Made by a program: the position numbers and the translations under genes | Notes under the pieces: model-generated | The model's database searches: none | What the model was told of the DNA's origin: nothing | What the model saw: only the letters and a program-made list of their open reading frames with translations | Part shown: positions 6,746-14,235 of the stretch, piece by piece | Position numbering within the stretch: the first letter of the stretch is position 1 | Layout: each line of letters opens with the position of its first letter | Origin: Candidatus Hydrogenedentota bacterium | GTDB lineage: Bacteria > Hydrogenedentota > Hydrogenedentia > Hydrogenedentales > CAITNO01 | Direction: 5' to 3' | Assembly (NCBI GenBank): GCA_022710255.1 | Contig: JAKLHG010000025.1 | Location: forward strand, 1-15,009 | DNA length: 15,009 nucleotides

Positions 6746-6779
6746 ATCCCCGCAACTGTCGTGGCACGGTTGCGGGGAT
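6746..6779 (+). terminator. Strong hairpin terminator after the barrel gene
   Basis: A perfect 11-bp stem, ATCCCCGCAAC (6746-6756) with GTTGCGGGGAT (6769-6779), starts 36 nt after the stop codon. The 12-nt loop can form a few more pairs (CGT/ACG). The tract after the stem (TAGTGTCTTT) is only moderately T-rich, so release may be incomplete. Confidence 0.65.
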
Positions 6780-6843
6780 TAGTGTCTTTGGTGTATGCTT
6801 TTTCACGTTCCCTAGTGATCGATTTGACAACCGGGTAAACGCA

Positions 6844-7635
6844 ATGACACGCAAGAATCCCGAGGCGCCTGACGCCACGGTAAAATTTCTTCTGTATAAT
6901 ATTCGATACGGGACCGGGACAGGTGTAGGCTACCACATGCCCTTGCCCTTTACGGGGTATTTCCTTCCCAGCGGCAGGAACACGGAACGCATCCTCAGCT
7001 TTATAAAACGGGAAAAGCCCGACATCATAGGGCTTATCGAAGTGGATGAGGGTTCCTATCGTTCACGGAAGGTCAACCAGGCGCAATGGATTGCGCAGGA
7101 ACTCGGTTACGCCCATGTATACGCGAGCAAGTACGGCGAAGACTCCCTGGTCAGGCGCATGCCGGTGCTGAAGAGCCAGGGAAATGCGTTCATCACCAAC
7201 CAGGCTATCATGGCGCGGCAGTTTCATTTTTTCAAAGCGGGCATCAAGAAACTGGTCATCGAACTCGAGTTCGATACTTTCGTTATCTTTCTGGTGCATT
7301 TGTCGCTCAAATTCCGGCACCGTCAACACCAGCTGAGCGACCTGTTGCATCTTTTCAAATCGGTAAATAAACCCTTGATTGTCGCGGGTGATTTCAATGT
7401 ATTTTGGGGGGACTATGAACTTGAGTTGTTCCTGGAGGCCACGAATCTCCAAAACGCCAATGTGAACGGTTTGCCCACCTTTCCAAGCATTACGCCCCGG
7501 CGCCAGCTGGATTTCATCCTGCACAGCCCGGAGATACAAGTGCGTAGTTTCAGCGTTTGCCCCATAAAATACTCGGACCATATGCCGGTCCTGTGCAGGT
7601 TCGACGTACCCCCGCGCGTGGGGGTGAGGGGCTGA
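6844..7635 (+). CDS. Endonuclease/exonuclease/phosphatase family metal-dependent hydrolase
   Basis: A 263-residue protein with all motifs of the EEP (DNase I-like) fold: YNIRYG with N19, IGLIEVDEGS with metal ligand E66, GNAFITN (113-119), VHLSL with H152, GDFNVF with D183 and N185, LDFIL with D223, and SDHMPV with the catalytic D245-H246 pair. Family members cleave phosphodiesters in nucleic acids, phosphoinositides or sphingomyelin-like lipids, and sequence alone does not separate these. No signal peptide or membrane segment is seen, so the protein is probably cytoplasmic. The ATG has no clear Shine-Dalgarno. No alternative in-frame start improves it, and the YNIRYG motif sits at the normal distance. 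The gene follows the barrel gene after a terminator and converges on carB with a 27-bp gap. Confidence 0.87.
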   Translation: MTRKNPEAPDATVKFLLYNIRYGTGTGVGYHMPLPFTGYFLPSGRNTERILSFIKREKPDIIGLIEVDEGSYRSRKVNQAQWIAQELGYAHVYASKYGEDSLVRRMPVLKSQGNAFITNQAIMARQFHFFKAGIKKLVIELEFDTFVIFLVHLSLKFRHRQHQLSDLLHLFKSVNKPLIVAGDFNVFWGDYELELFLEATNLQNANVNGLPTFPSITPRRQLDFILHSPEIQVRSFSVCPIKYSDHMPVLCRFDVPPRVGVRG

Positions 7636-7662
7636 CAACCTGAAGCCGCTTGTCCGGCGGGG

Positions 7663-10600
7663 TCAGGGGGTTCTGTTGAGCGCATGGTATTCCTGCAAAG
7701 ACAGCAGCTGCGGTTCACTCACGCGCATGCGTTCAATGGCTGCGATTCCCGCGCGGGCGGCCGCAAGGGTCGTCATGATGGGCAGATTGCGCTCCAGTGC
7801 GGTGCGGCGGATGGCGCGTTCATCCTCCTTGGTGTCCATACCGAGCGGCGTGTTGATAATCCATGCGATATCCCCGTTGATGATGCGGTCGACAATGTTC
7901 GGCCGTCCTTCGCCCACCTTATACACTTCTTCGGCGGGAATGGATAGGTTGCGCAGGCACGCGGCCGTACCCCGGGTGGCCACAAATTTAAACCCGAGAC
8001 GGTGCAGGCCTGATGCGATATCGGTGAGCCTGGCCTTGTCGCGATCATTCACGCTGAGGAAGACGGTTCCCTTTGCCGGAAGCGTGCCTCCTGCGGCCAT
8101 CTGGCTTTTGGCAAAGGCCATGCCCATGTCCGCATCCACCCCCATGACTTCCCCCGTGCTGCGCATTTCAGGGCCGAGCAGAATGTCAACACCGGGAAAC
8201 TTGATAAAAGGAAGGACCACTTCCTTGGCGCATACATAGAGAGGTACCGGGTCCTGCTGAAAGTTCAGCGCCTCAAGGGTCTGGCCGGCCATGACACGGG
8301 CGGCCAGTTTGGCCAGCGGGACGCCGATGGCCTTGCTGACAAAGGGGATGGTGCGTGAGGCGCGCGGGTTTACTTCGAGCAGATATATCTCATTCTCGCG
8401 AATGGCGTACTGGATGTTCATGAGGCCGATCACATCCAGGGCTCCGGCCAGGGCGCGCGTCTGTGCTTTGATTTCGGCGAGAATTGCGGGGGGCAGCTGA
8501 TAGGGGGGTAAAATGCACGCGCTGTCGCCGGAGTGTATGCCCGCCTCCTCGATATGCTGCATGATGCCCGCCACAACCACGGTCTTCCCGTCGCTGATGG
8601 CGTCCACGTCCATTTCAACGGCAGCTTCCAGAAACTTGTCTATGAGGATGGGGCGTTCCGGCGAAGCTTCAACGGCGCCTGCCATATAGCGTTCGAGGGC
8701 GCGCCGGTCATAGACGATTTCCATGGCACGACCGCCGAGCACAAAGGAGGGGCGCACCACCACGGGATAGCTGATGCGTTCCGCGATCGCCGCTGCCTGT
8801 TCGAAGGAAACGGCCACGTCATTGTCCGGCTGCAGCAGATTCAATTGCTCCACCACGGCACGGAAACGTTCCCGGTCTTCCGCGCGGGCAATGCTGTCCG
8901 GCGAAGTACCGATGATGGGCGCACCGGCCTTTTCGAGACGTTCGGCAAGGTTCAATGGCGTTTGTCCGCCGAACTGCACAATAACGCCCTTGGGCCGGAT
9001 GCGGTCAATGATGTTCATGACATCTTCAAAGGTTACCGGCTCGAAAAACAGGCGGTCAGAAGTGTCATAGTCCGTGGAGACTGTCTCCGGGTTGCAGTTG
9101 ACCATAACGGTTTCATAGCCGTCCGCTTTAAGTGCGGAAGCGGCGTGCACGCAGCAATAGTCGAATTCAATGCCCTGGCCGATACGGTTCGGTCCCCCGC
9201 CCAGGATGACAATACGCTCCTTGTCGCCGAGGCACACTTCATCTTCCCCGTCGTAGGAGGAGTAATAGTAAGGCGTGTATGCCTCGAATTCTGCGGCGCA
9301 GGTGTCCACCAACCGGTAGCCGGGCGTCACCCCCATCTTGATACGCATGGCGCGCACCTGCTCTTCCGTTTGTCCCCAGAGGACCGCGAGCTGCACATCG
9401 GAAAAACCCATTTGCTTAGCGTGGCGCAGTTGTGCCGCGTTCGGATTGGACAAGGTGCGCAGGGCATTCTCCGCCTCCACAATCTCACGCAGTTGGCCTA
9501 TGAACCAAGGATCATACCCGGTCGCCTCATGGATTTGCTCCACGGTGACGTTTTTGCGCAAGGCTTCGGCCGCCTGAAAGATGCGATTGCGGCTCGGTGT
9601 CTTCATGCTTTCCAGCAGCGACTCCACACTGGCTGAGGCTTCCTGTTTGTTCCTGCCGTCGCAACCCAGTCCGAAACGCCCGATTTCCAGGCCGCGAATG
9701 GCCTTTTGCAGGGATTCTTTGAACGTGCGCCCGATGCTCATGACTTCGCCGACACTTTTCATCTGTACCGTCAGCGTGTCCTGCGCGCCGGGGAACTTTT
9801 CAAAGGCCCAGCGGGGTATTTTGGTGACCACGTAGTCAATGCTCGGCTCGAAGGATGCAGGTGTTTCGCGGGTAATGTCGTTGCGTATCTCGTCAAGGGA
9901 ATACCCAACGGCGAGTTTAGCGGCGATCTTGGCGATGGGGAATCCGGTGGCTTTCGATGCCAGTGCTGAACTGCGTGAAACGCGCGGGTTCATTTCAATG
10001 ACGGTCATGCGCCCTGTTTTCGGGCAAACGGCAAATTGCACGTTGGAACCGCCCGTGTCCACGCCTATCTCGCGCATGATAGCCACGGAGGCGTCGCGCA
10101 TTCGCTGGTATTCCCGGTCGGTGAGCGTTTGGGCCGGCGCTACTGTGATGCTGTCTCCGGTGTGGACACCCATCGCATCCAGGTTTTCAATGGAGCAGAC
10201 GATAACTACGTTGTCATGGAGATCACGCATGACCTCCAGCTCATATTCCTTCCAGCCGATTACGGATTCTTCAATGAGGACTTCCGTTACAGGGCTGGCG
10301 TCCAGTCCGTATTTGACGGCGTGCAGGTATTCATCCTTATTAAAGGAAAGGCCAGCGCCGGTACCGCCCAGGGTAAAGGCCGGGCGTATAACCGCGGCAT
10401 ATCTGACCTGTTCGCCAAAAACATGGGCCTCTTCAAGGGAATGAACCACCTGGCTGCGGGGCACGTCGAGGCCGATCCGTTCCATGGCTTCTTTGAATAG
10501 CCCGCGGTCCTCCGCTTTTTTTATGGCGCCGAGTTTCGCGCCAATGAGTTCGCAGCCATACTTATGTAGAACGCCGTTTTCCGCAAGGGCGACGGCCAGG

Positions 10601-10890
10601 TTCAGCCCGGTTTGGCCGCCTACCGTGGGTAAAAGTGCGTCGGGGCGTTCCCGCTCGATGATCCGTTCCAGAAAGGGAACGGTAAGCGGTTCAATATATA
10701 CTCGCTCCGCAGTGTCCGGGTCAGTCATGATGGTCGCGGGATTGCTGTTGATCAAGACCACCGAATAGCCTTCTTCCCTCAGGGCCTTGCAAGCCTGGGT
10801 GCCGCTATAGTCAAATTCGCAGGCCTGGCCGATCACGATCGGCCCGCTTCCAATAAGCATGATTTTCCGGATGTCAGTTCGCTTGGGCAT
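7663..10890 (-). CDS. carB: Carbamoyl phosphate synthase large subunit
   Basis: A 1075-residue protein, against 1073 in E. coli. It makes carbamoyl phosphate from bicarbonate, ATP and ammonia supplied by the CarA glutaminase, feeding arginine and pyrimidine synthesis. The two ATP-grasp halves are clear. The first has GSGPIVIGQACEFDYSG (14-30), PTVGGQTGLN and IEMNPRVSRSSALASKATG. The second has GGGPNRIGQGIEFDYC, QFGGQTPLNLAERL and LEVNPRASRTIPFVSKAIG. The MGS-like allosteric domain follows at the C-terminus (GTVFLSVNDRDK, then VGEGRPNIVDRI). The start at 10890 matches the family N-terminus MPKRTDIRK. The open frame runs 22 codons further to 10956, but the extra residues do not resemble the family. 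A good Shine-Dalgarno is missing at both. No carA is in the window. greA lies upstream on the same strand. Confidence 0.98.
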   Translation of the reverse strand: MPKRTDIRKIMLIGSGPIVIGQACEFDYSGTQACKALREEGYSVVLINSNPATIMTDPDTAERVYIEPLTVPFLERIIERERPDALLPTVGGQTGLNLAVALAENGVLHKYGCELIGAKLGAIKKAEDRGLFKEAMERIGLDVPRSQVVHSLEEAHVFGEQVRYAAVIRPAFTLGGTGAGLSFNKDEYLHAVKYGLDASPVTEVLIEESVIGWKEYELEVMRDLHDNVVIVCSIENLDAMGVHTGDSITVAPAQTLTDREYQRMRDASVAIMREIGVDTGGSNVQFAVCPKTGRMTVIEMNPRVSRSSALASKATGFPIAKIAAKLAVGYSLDEIRNDITRETPASFEPSIDYVVTKIPRWAFEKFPGAQDTLTVQMKSVGEVMSIGRTFKESLQKAIRGLEIGRFGLGCDGRNKQEASASVESLLESMKTPSRNRIFQAAEALRKNVTVEQIHEATGYDPWFIGQLREIVEAENALRTLSNPNAAQLRHAKQMGFSDVQLAVLWGQTEEQVRAMRIKMGVTPGYRLVDTCAAEFEAYTPYYYSSYDGEDEVCLGDKERIVILGGGPNRIGQGIEFDYCCVHAASALKADGYETVMVNCNPETVSTDYDTSDRLFFEPVTFEDVMNIIDRIRPKGVIVQFGGQTPLNLAERLEKAGAPIIGTSPDSIARAEDRERFRAVVEQLNLLQPDNDVAVSFEQAAAIAERISYPVVVRPSFVLGGRAMEIVYDRRALERYMAGAVEASPERPILIDKFLEAAVEMDVDAISDGKTVVVAGIMQHIEEAGIHSGDSACILPPYQLPPAILAEIKAQTRALAGALDVIGLMNIQYAIRENEIYLLEVNPRASRTIPFVSKAIGVPLAKLAARVMAGQTLEALNFQQDPVPLYVCAKEVVLPFIKFPGVDILLGPEMRSTGEVMGVDADMGMAFAKSQMAAGGTLPAKGTVFLSVNDRDKARLTDIASGLHRLGFKFVATRGTAACLRNLSIPAEEVYKVGEGRPNIVDRIINGDIAWIINTPLGMDTKEDERAIRRTALERNLPIMTTLAAARAGIAAIERMRVSEPQLLSLQEYHALNRTP

Positions 10891-11102
10891 TGTGGATACC
10901 GTTTGGGTTATAGAAAATACGCCCCGGGACAACAATACGGGACCGGTCCGCAGCATCCGTGGCGTTCCAGCCTGTCTCTACGTGTCAACTGTCGAGAGCA
11001 CCCCGTAAAACGCGAATCAACCCGTTGCTTGTCACAACTCCGTTCTGGAGGGTATGGTCTCGCGTTGCCCGGACCTGGTGCATGAATACCGGTCTGTGGC
11101 GG
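10891..11102 (-). other. Intergenic region between greA and carB
   Basis: Non-coding, 212 bp, apart from the unlikely 22-codon N-terminal extension of carB. It contains one promoter candidate close to the carB start. I see no clear intrinsic terminator for greA and no recognisable riboswitch or PyrR-type anti-terminator. Confidence 0.5.
10907..10935 (-). promoter_or_regulatory. carB: Possible carB promoter with a very short leader
   Basis: The minus strand reads TTGTTG (10935-10930, 3/6), a 17-bp spacer, and TATAAC (10912-10907, 5/6). Transcription would start near 10900, only about 10 nt before the carB ATG. That would fit the missing Shine-Dalgarno, but the -35 is poor. Confidence 0.33.
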
Positions 11103-11576
11103 TCAATAGGTTATTTCCAAAATCTTATACTGCATGGTGCCCGCAGGTGTCTGCGCCGTTACTTCTTCGCCGAGGCCTTTTCCGAGCAGCGCCTTGCCGA
11201 CAGGCGACTGAATGGATATCTTGCCGGCCAGGATATCGGCTTCTGCGGGACCGACGAGCATGAATGTAATTTCACTATTGTTTTTCAGGTTCAGTGTGCG
11301 TACCGTGGCTCCCAGAAACGCTTTGTCCGTGTTCCGGTCCTGATTGTCCAACACCACGGCGCGCGCGACCTGGTCTTCCAGGTTGCGTATTTTGGCATGC
11401 ACCATGGCCTGCTCCTCTTTGGAGGCGTGATACTCGGCGTTCTCGCTCAGGTCGCCCAAGCTTCGGGCATGCTCGATGGCGGCGGCTACAACGATGCGCC
11501 GCTGACAAAGGGCTGCCAGTTCCGATTTCATTTTTTCCAGCCCTTCGGCTGTGATATAGACTGTTTCGTGTGACAT
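11103..11576 (-). CDS. greA: Transcription elongation factor GreA
   Basis: A 157-residue protein, the normal GreA length. GreA enters the RNA polymerase secondary channel and stimulates cleavage of backtracked RNA. The N-terminal coiled coil spans about residues 8-75, with the tip motif GDLSENAEYH holding the catalytic acidic residues D42 and E45. The C-terminal FKBP-like domain carries FLGATVRTLNL, EADILAGKISIQSPVGKALLGK and QTPAGTMQYKILEITY, all family hallmarks. The ATG at 11576 gives the standard N-terminus, but no clear Shine-Dalgarno precedes it (CAAAGAATAATA). It lies between lpxB and carB on the same strand, with more than 200 bp on either side, so it probably has its own expression signals. 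Confidence 0.97.
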   Translation of the reverse strand: MSHETVYITAEGLEKMKSELAALCQRRIVVAAAIEHARSLGDLSENAEYHASKEEQAMVHAKIRNLEDQVARAVVLDNQDRNTDKAFLGATVRTLNLKNNSEITFMLVGPAEADILAGKISIQSPVGKALLGKGLGEEVTAQTPAGTMQYKILEITY

Positions 11577-11808
11577 TATTATTCTTTGTGGTGTTTACGG
11601 GGGACTGTAAGAGGCCGGCCCGGTTAAAAAAAGCCCGCTTTTCAGGCACATATACCATTGTATACACATTGCGCCACTCGGGGCAGGTTCATCGCTGGTG
11701 AACAAAGGTTGTCCTTCCCCGTTTTCCTTTGGACAGCAGCTGCACTTACCCTTTGATGAACGCGTGTCGCCATCCCCGTTCCGCTGCATCTTGGCACGTA
11801 AGCGGGTA
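11577..11808 (-). other. Intergenic region / greA leader
   Basis: No gene is seen. The region carries a small terminator-like hairpin with a T7 tract on the minus strand (11626-11643), -10-like boxes TATACA (11664-11659) and TATATG (11654-11649) without matching -35 elements, and an inverted repeat GTTCA-N7-TGAAC (11687-11703) that could be an operator. The remainder is unremarkable. Confidence 0.5.
11626..11643 (-). terminator. Terminator-like hairpin with T7 tract ahead of greA
   Basis: The minus strand reads GAAAAGCGGGCTTTTTTT: a 5-bp stem AAAAG/CTTTT with loop CGGG, running into seven T residues, about 50 nt before the greA ATG. The stem is short and A/T-rich, so termination would be partial. 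It could end lpxB transcripts or attenuate greA. Confidence 0.4.
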
Positions 11809-11889
11809 TCAGCATATCGGGTTGAATAGTGCCCCGATTAGTGAAAGTATAGCAGAAAGGATGAAGATAGTGATAAAGGGGAATAGCAT
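11809..11889 (-). CDS. Possible 26-residue hydrophobic peptide overlapping the lpxB stop
   Basis: The lpxB stop TGA overlaps an ATG (TGATG at 11891-11887). The frame that follows encodes 26 residues beginning MLFPFITIFILSAILSLIGA and ends at a TGA at 11811-11809. Residues 2-22 would form one uncharged transmembrane helix. The TGATG overlap would allow translation by termination-reinitiation after lpxB. There is no independent ribosome binding site, and such short hydrophobic frames can arise by chance, so this is only a candidate. Confidence 0.3.
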   Translation of the reverse strand: MLFPFITIFILSAILSLIGALFNPIC

Positions 11890-13010
11890 CAGAAGTCCAT
11901 CGGGGTACGGGGAAATATTCGGAGGATTTCTCCTGCGGCGCGCCGTGACGCGCCGGGACCGCCCAGCCTGCGTTTTAATTCTTGAAAATCGGCGAGCATA
12001 TGGTGGCGTGTTTCGGTTTCTTCAATAAGCGCCTGAAGGACCGGCGTAATTTTATTTGCCGTTGCCCGGCCCTGTATGAATTCGGGCACGATTTCGCGTT
12101 CCGCAAGGATATTTACAATCCCGATAAAACGGATGTGTACAAGCGCACGGGCCAGCCAATAACTGATGGGGTTGACCCGGTACACAATGCACATGGGAAC
12201 TCCGAACAAGGCTGTTTCAAGGGTGGCCGTTCCGGAAGCGACCAGGGCGCACCGAGCCCGGGACAGAACATCATACATACCGCCCACCAGAAACTCCACC
12301 GGCAGGGTTCCCAGGAATTCCCGGGCCTGTTCCGCCCGCACTTCGCTAATGCAGGGAGAGAGAAACCGCGCCCCGGGATGCAACACCAGAAGGTCACGGG
12401 CGACTTCGGCCAGTATGGGGGCAATGCGCTGAATTTCCTGGGCGCGGCTTCCCGGCAGCAAGGCGACTTGCATCGCTTCAGCGGGCGCCTTCATCGCGCA
12501 GTACTTGTCAATCTCATCCAGGAGGGGATGTCCCACATAGACACAATCCACCCCTTTGTCTCGATAAAGGGCCTCTTCGAAGGGGAAGATGACCAGCATT
12601 CGGGTGACGAGTCGTGCGAGCCGGTCCAAACGCCCACGCTTCCATGCCCATACCTGGGGGCTAATATAGTAAACAATGGGGATGCCCAAGGCATGTATGG
12701 CTTCCGCGAAGCGGATGTTAAAACCGGGGTAGTCAATCAATATTACGCAGTCCGGGCGTTCCTCATGCACCTTTGCCACTGTATCAAGGAATAATCTGCG
12801 CAGGAAACGCCCCTTGCGCAGTACCTCCACAAACCCCATGATGGCATCGCCGGCCAGATCGTAAAGCAGTTCCATGCCGGCGCCGGCCATGCGTTGCCCG
12901 CCCAGCCCCGAGCACCGGATCTCCGGTTCCGCTTCCCGCAAGGCCTGGATTAGGTTCGCGCCGTGCATGTCTCCTGACGCCTCACCAGCGATAAAGAAAA
13001 GGTGCTTCAT
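11889..13010 (-). CDS. lpxB: Lipid-A-disaccharide synthase
   Basis: A 373-residue protein (E. coli LpxB has 382). It is a GT19 glycosyltransferase that joins UDP-2,3-diacylglucosamine to lipid X (2,3-diacylglucosamine 1-phosphate) to give the lipid A disaccharide at the inner face of the cytoplasmic membrane. Family motifs are all present: GEASGD (9-14), LIDYPGFN (91-98), YISPQVWAW (115-123), VGHPL (159-163), LPGSR (185-189) and ASGTATLE (258-265). The ATG overlaps the stop of the upstream oxidoreductase by 4 nt (ATGA, 13007-13010), so it is translationally coupled to it and shares its promoter. lpxA, lpxC, lpxD and lpxK are not in this window. Confidence 0.97.
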   Translation of the reverse strand: MKHLFFIAGEASGDMHGANLIQALREAEPEIRCSGLGGQRMAGAGMELLYDLAGDAIMGFVEVLRKGRFLRRLFLDTVAKVHEERPDCVILIDYPGFNIRFAEAIHALGIPIVYYISPQVWAWKRGRLDRLARLVTRMLVIFPFEEALYRDKGVDCVYVGHPLLDEIDKYCAMKAPAEAMQVALLPGSRAQEIQRIAPILAEVARDLLVLHPGARFLSPCISEVRAEQAREFLGTLPVEFLVGGMYDVLSRARCALVASGTATLETALFGVPMCIVYRVNPISYWLARALVHIRFIGIVNILAEREIVPEFIQGRATANKITPVLQALIEETETRHHMLADFQELKRRLGGPGASRRAAGEILRIFPRTPMDF

Positions 13011-13960
13011 CTTGTTTCCCGTATGGCGTTCAGGACACGCCAGGATACTTCCAGTGCGCGCAGGCCGTCTTCCCCGGAAACCTCCGGGCGCTTGTTGCCG
13101 CGCACCGCCTCCAAAAAGGCTTCCAGCTCCAGTTTCAACGGTTCCTCCTTCCGAACAGGGAGGGAGGTCACGGTGATGTGTTCCATGGGATTGCCGGATT
13201 TCGGCAATGGCCCGGGTTTCTTGCGGTAAACCTGCACCTCCTGGGCGCTGTAATTGGTGGATACGTAGGCCTCCGGATCGAATATACGTATCTTGCGCAT
13301 CGATTCCAGTGACACCCGGCTGCTGGTCAGATTTGCGACGCAGCCGGAAGCGAAGCGAATCCGCGTGTTTGCGATATCCTCCTGCTCGGAGAAGACCGGC
13401 ACACCCGAAGCGTCCAACTGCACAATTTCCGAACCGGCCATCTTGAGTACCAGGTCCAGGTCATGAATCATCAGGTCCAATACCACGCTTACATCGCAGT
13501 TACGTCCGGGAAAGGGGCTCAAACGATGGCATTCAATAAACATGGGGCGCAGGCTTGCGTTGAACAGCGCCATGACGGCCCCGTTGAAACGTTCAATATG
13601 GCCTACCTGGAGGACGCGCCCGCTATGGTTTGCGGCCTCTACCATAACCCTGGCCTCAGGCAGGGCAGGTGCAATCGGCTTTTCCACCAGCACATGGACC
13701 CCGTGCTCAAGACAGGCCAGCGTGAGGGGCGCATGCGTCATGGTGGGCGTTACGATGGAAACGGCGTCCACCCCTGCGGATAACAAGCCTTCAAAGCATT
13801 CAAAGACAGGAACACCGAAATCCCGTTTGGCGCGGTCGCGCGCTGCGGAGGCGGTATCTGCGACTCCCGCCAGCGCGACACCCTCCATGGCGTGGTAAAT
13901 ACGCGCATGATGATATCCCAGATGGCCTGCGCCAATAACACCCAAGCGGAGAAGTCTCAT
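13007..13960 (-). CDS. Gfo/Idh/MocA-family NAD(P)-dependent sugar oxidoreductase
   Basis: A 317-residue oxidoreductase. An N-terminal Rossmann fold carries GAGHLG (10-15), then VADTAS, the SIVTPTMTH segment and the EKP motif (93-95). The C-terminal catalytic/dimer domain carries GHIERFN (120-126) and LDLMIHDLDL (161-170), whose His-Asp are the usual active-site residues. The gene is translationally coupled to lpxB, so a UDP-amino-sugar substrate for lipid A is the natural suggestion. In Acidithiobacillus and Leptospira the related enzyme GnnA oxidises UDP-GlcNAc at C3 for amide-linked lipid A. The partner aminotransferase GnnB is not visible here, so a GnnA role is inferred only. The start has AAGGAA 11 nt upstream (13977-13972). 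Confidence 0.92.
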   Translation of the reverse strand: MRLLRLGVIGAGHLGYHHARIYHAMEGVALAGVADTASAARDRAKRDFGVPVFECFEGLLSAGVDAVSIVTPTMTHAPLTLACLEHGVHVLVEKPIAPALPEARVMVEAANHSGRVLQVGHIERFNGAVMALFNASLRPMFIECHRLSPFPGRNCDVSVVLDLMIHDLDLVLKMAGSEIVQLDASGVPVFSEQEDIANTRIRFASGCVANLTSSRVSLESMRKIRIFDPEAYVSTNYSAQEVQVYRKKPGPLPKSGNPMEHITVTSLPVRKEEPLKLELEAFLEAVRGNKRPEVSGEDGLRALEVSWRVLNAIRETR

Positions 13961-13994
13961 AGTATATGGTGTTCCTTATCGGTTTCCCGGAGCC

Positions 13995-14016
13995 GGGCGG
14001 TACCTCCGCCCTTTTT
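13995..14016 (+). terminator. Intrinsic terminator on the + strand
   Basis: GGGCGG (13995-14000), loop TACCT, CCGCCC (14006-14011), then TTTTT (14012-14016). This is a textbook intrinsic terminator for transcription running left to right. On the minus strand the same hairpin lies in the 5' leader of the oxidoreductase gene and lacks a T-run, so it would be leader structure there. Confidence 0.6.
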
Positions 14017-14088
14017 CCCACTAAAATGCCATGCGCGTGCCATTCCGGTCAGGTTGCTCCGGGGCACGGGTGGTGTTTGGGCGCGTCC

Positions 14089-14117
14089 ATTGTACAGGGA
14101 GTCCGGGGCGGAGTCAA
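14089..14117 (-). promoter_or_regulatory. Strong sigma-70 promoter of the oxidoreductase-lpxB unit
   Basis: The minus strand reads TTGACT (14117-14112, 5/6), a 17-bp spacer, and TACAAT (14094-14089, 5/6). Transcription would start near 14082 and leave a leader of about 120 nt. The -35 lies in the loop of a larger inverted repeat (14102-14133). Confidence 0.68.
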
Positions 14118-14133
14118 AGCGCCGTACCCCGGA
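14102..14133. repeat. Inverted repeat spanning the -35 box
   Basis: TCCGGGG (14102-14108) pairs with CCCCGGA (14127-14133), with a further CGG/CCG pairing inside. The loop contains the -35 hexamer of the oxidoreductase promoter, so the repeat could be an operator. It could also be the transcript-end hairpin of the upstream secreted-protein gene. No T-run follows on either strand. Confidence 0.4.
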
Positions 14134-14202
14134 AACAATATGAAATACAGGGACATGGAGATTTGGTAGATTGCCTTTGTACCGCATTGGTTTGTTGTCC
14201 GG

Positions 14203-14215
14203 TTACCGTCGGTAA
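14203..14215. repeat. 13-bp perfect dyad TTACCG-T-CGGTAA
   Basis: A perfect palindrome around a central T, 20 bp downstream of the stop at 14236 on the minus strand. It may be a protein-binding site or a weak transcript-end hairpin. No T-run follows on either side. Confidence 0.4.
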
Positions 14216-14235
14216 TACAGGAATATCGCTGAAGG

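Larger units (their letters stand above)
13961..14235 (-). other. Intergenic region upstream of the oxidoreductase-lpxB unit
   Basis: No gene is seen in these 275 bases. They hold a strong minus-strand promoter (14089-14117), an intrinsic terminator oriented on the + strand (13995-14016), a hairpin TCCGGGG/CCCCGGA (14102-14133) overlapping the -35 box, and a perfect 13-bp dyad TTACCG-T-CGGTAA (14203-14215) about 20 bp after the stop of the upstream secreted-protein gene. Confidence 0.6.

Noticed and set aside
6824..6829. TTGACA as a promoter for the EEP-family gene
   Set aside because: The matching -10 would fall inside the coding sequence and no such hexamer is present.
8533..9636. Long + strand open frame (367 codons) opposite carB
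   Set aside because: It lies wholly antisense to the unmistakable carB gene. The translation is His/Arg/Val-rich with no motif, as expected from a shadow frame in GC-rich coding DNA.
10891..10956. 22-codon N-terminal extension of carB
   Set aside because: The family N-terminus MPKRTDIRK begins at 10890, and the extra residues have no resemblance to known CarB starts.
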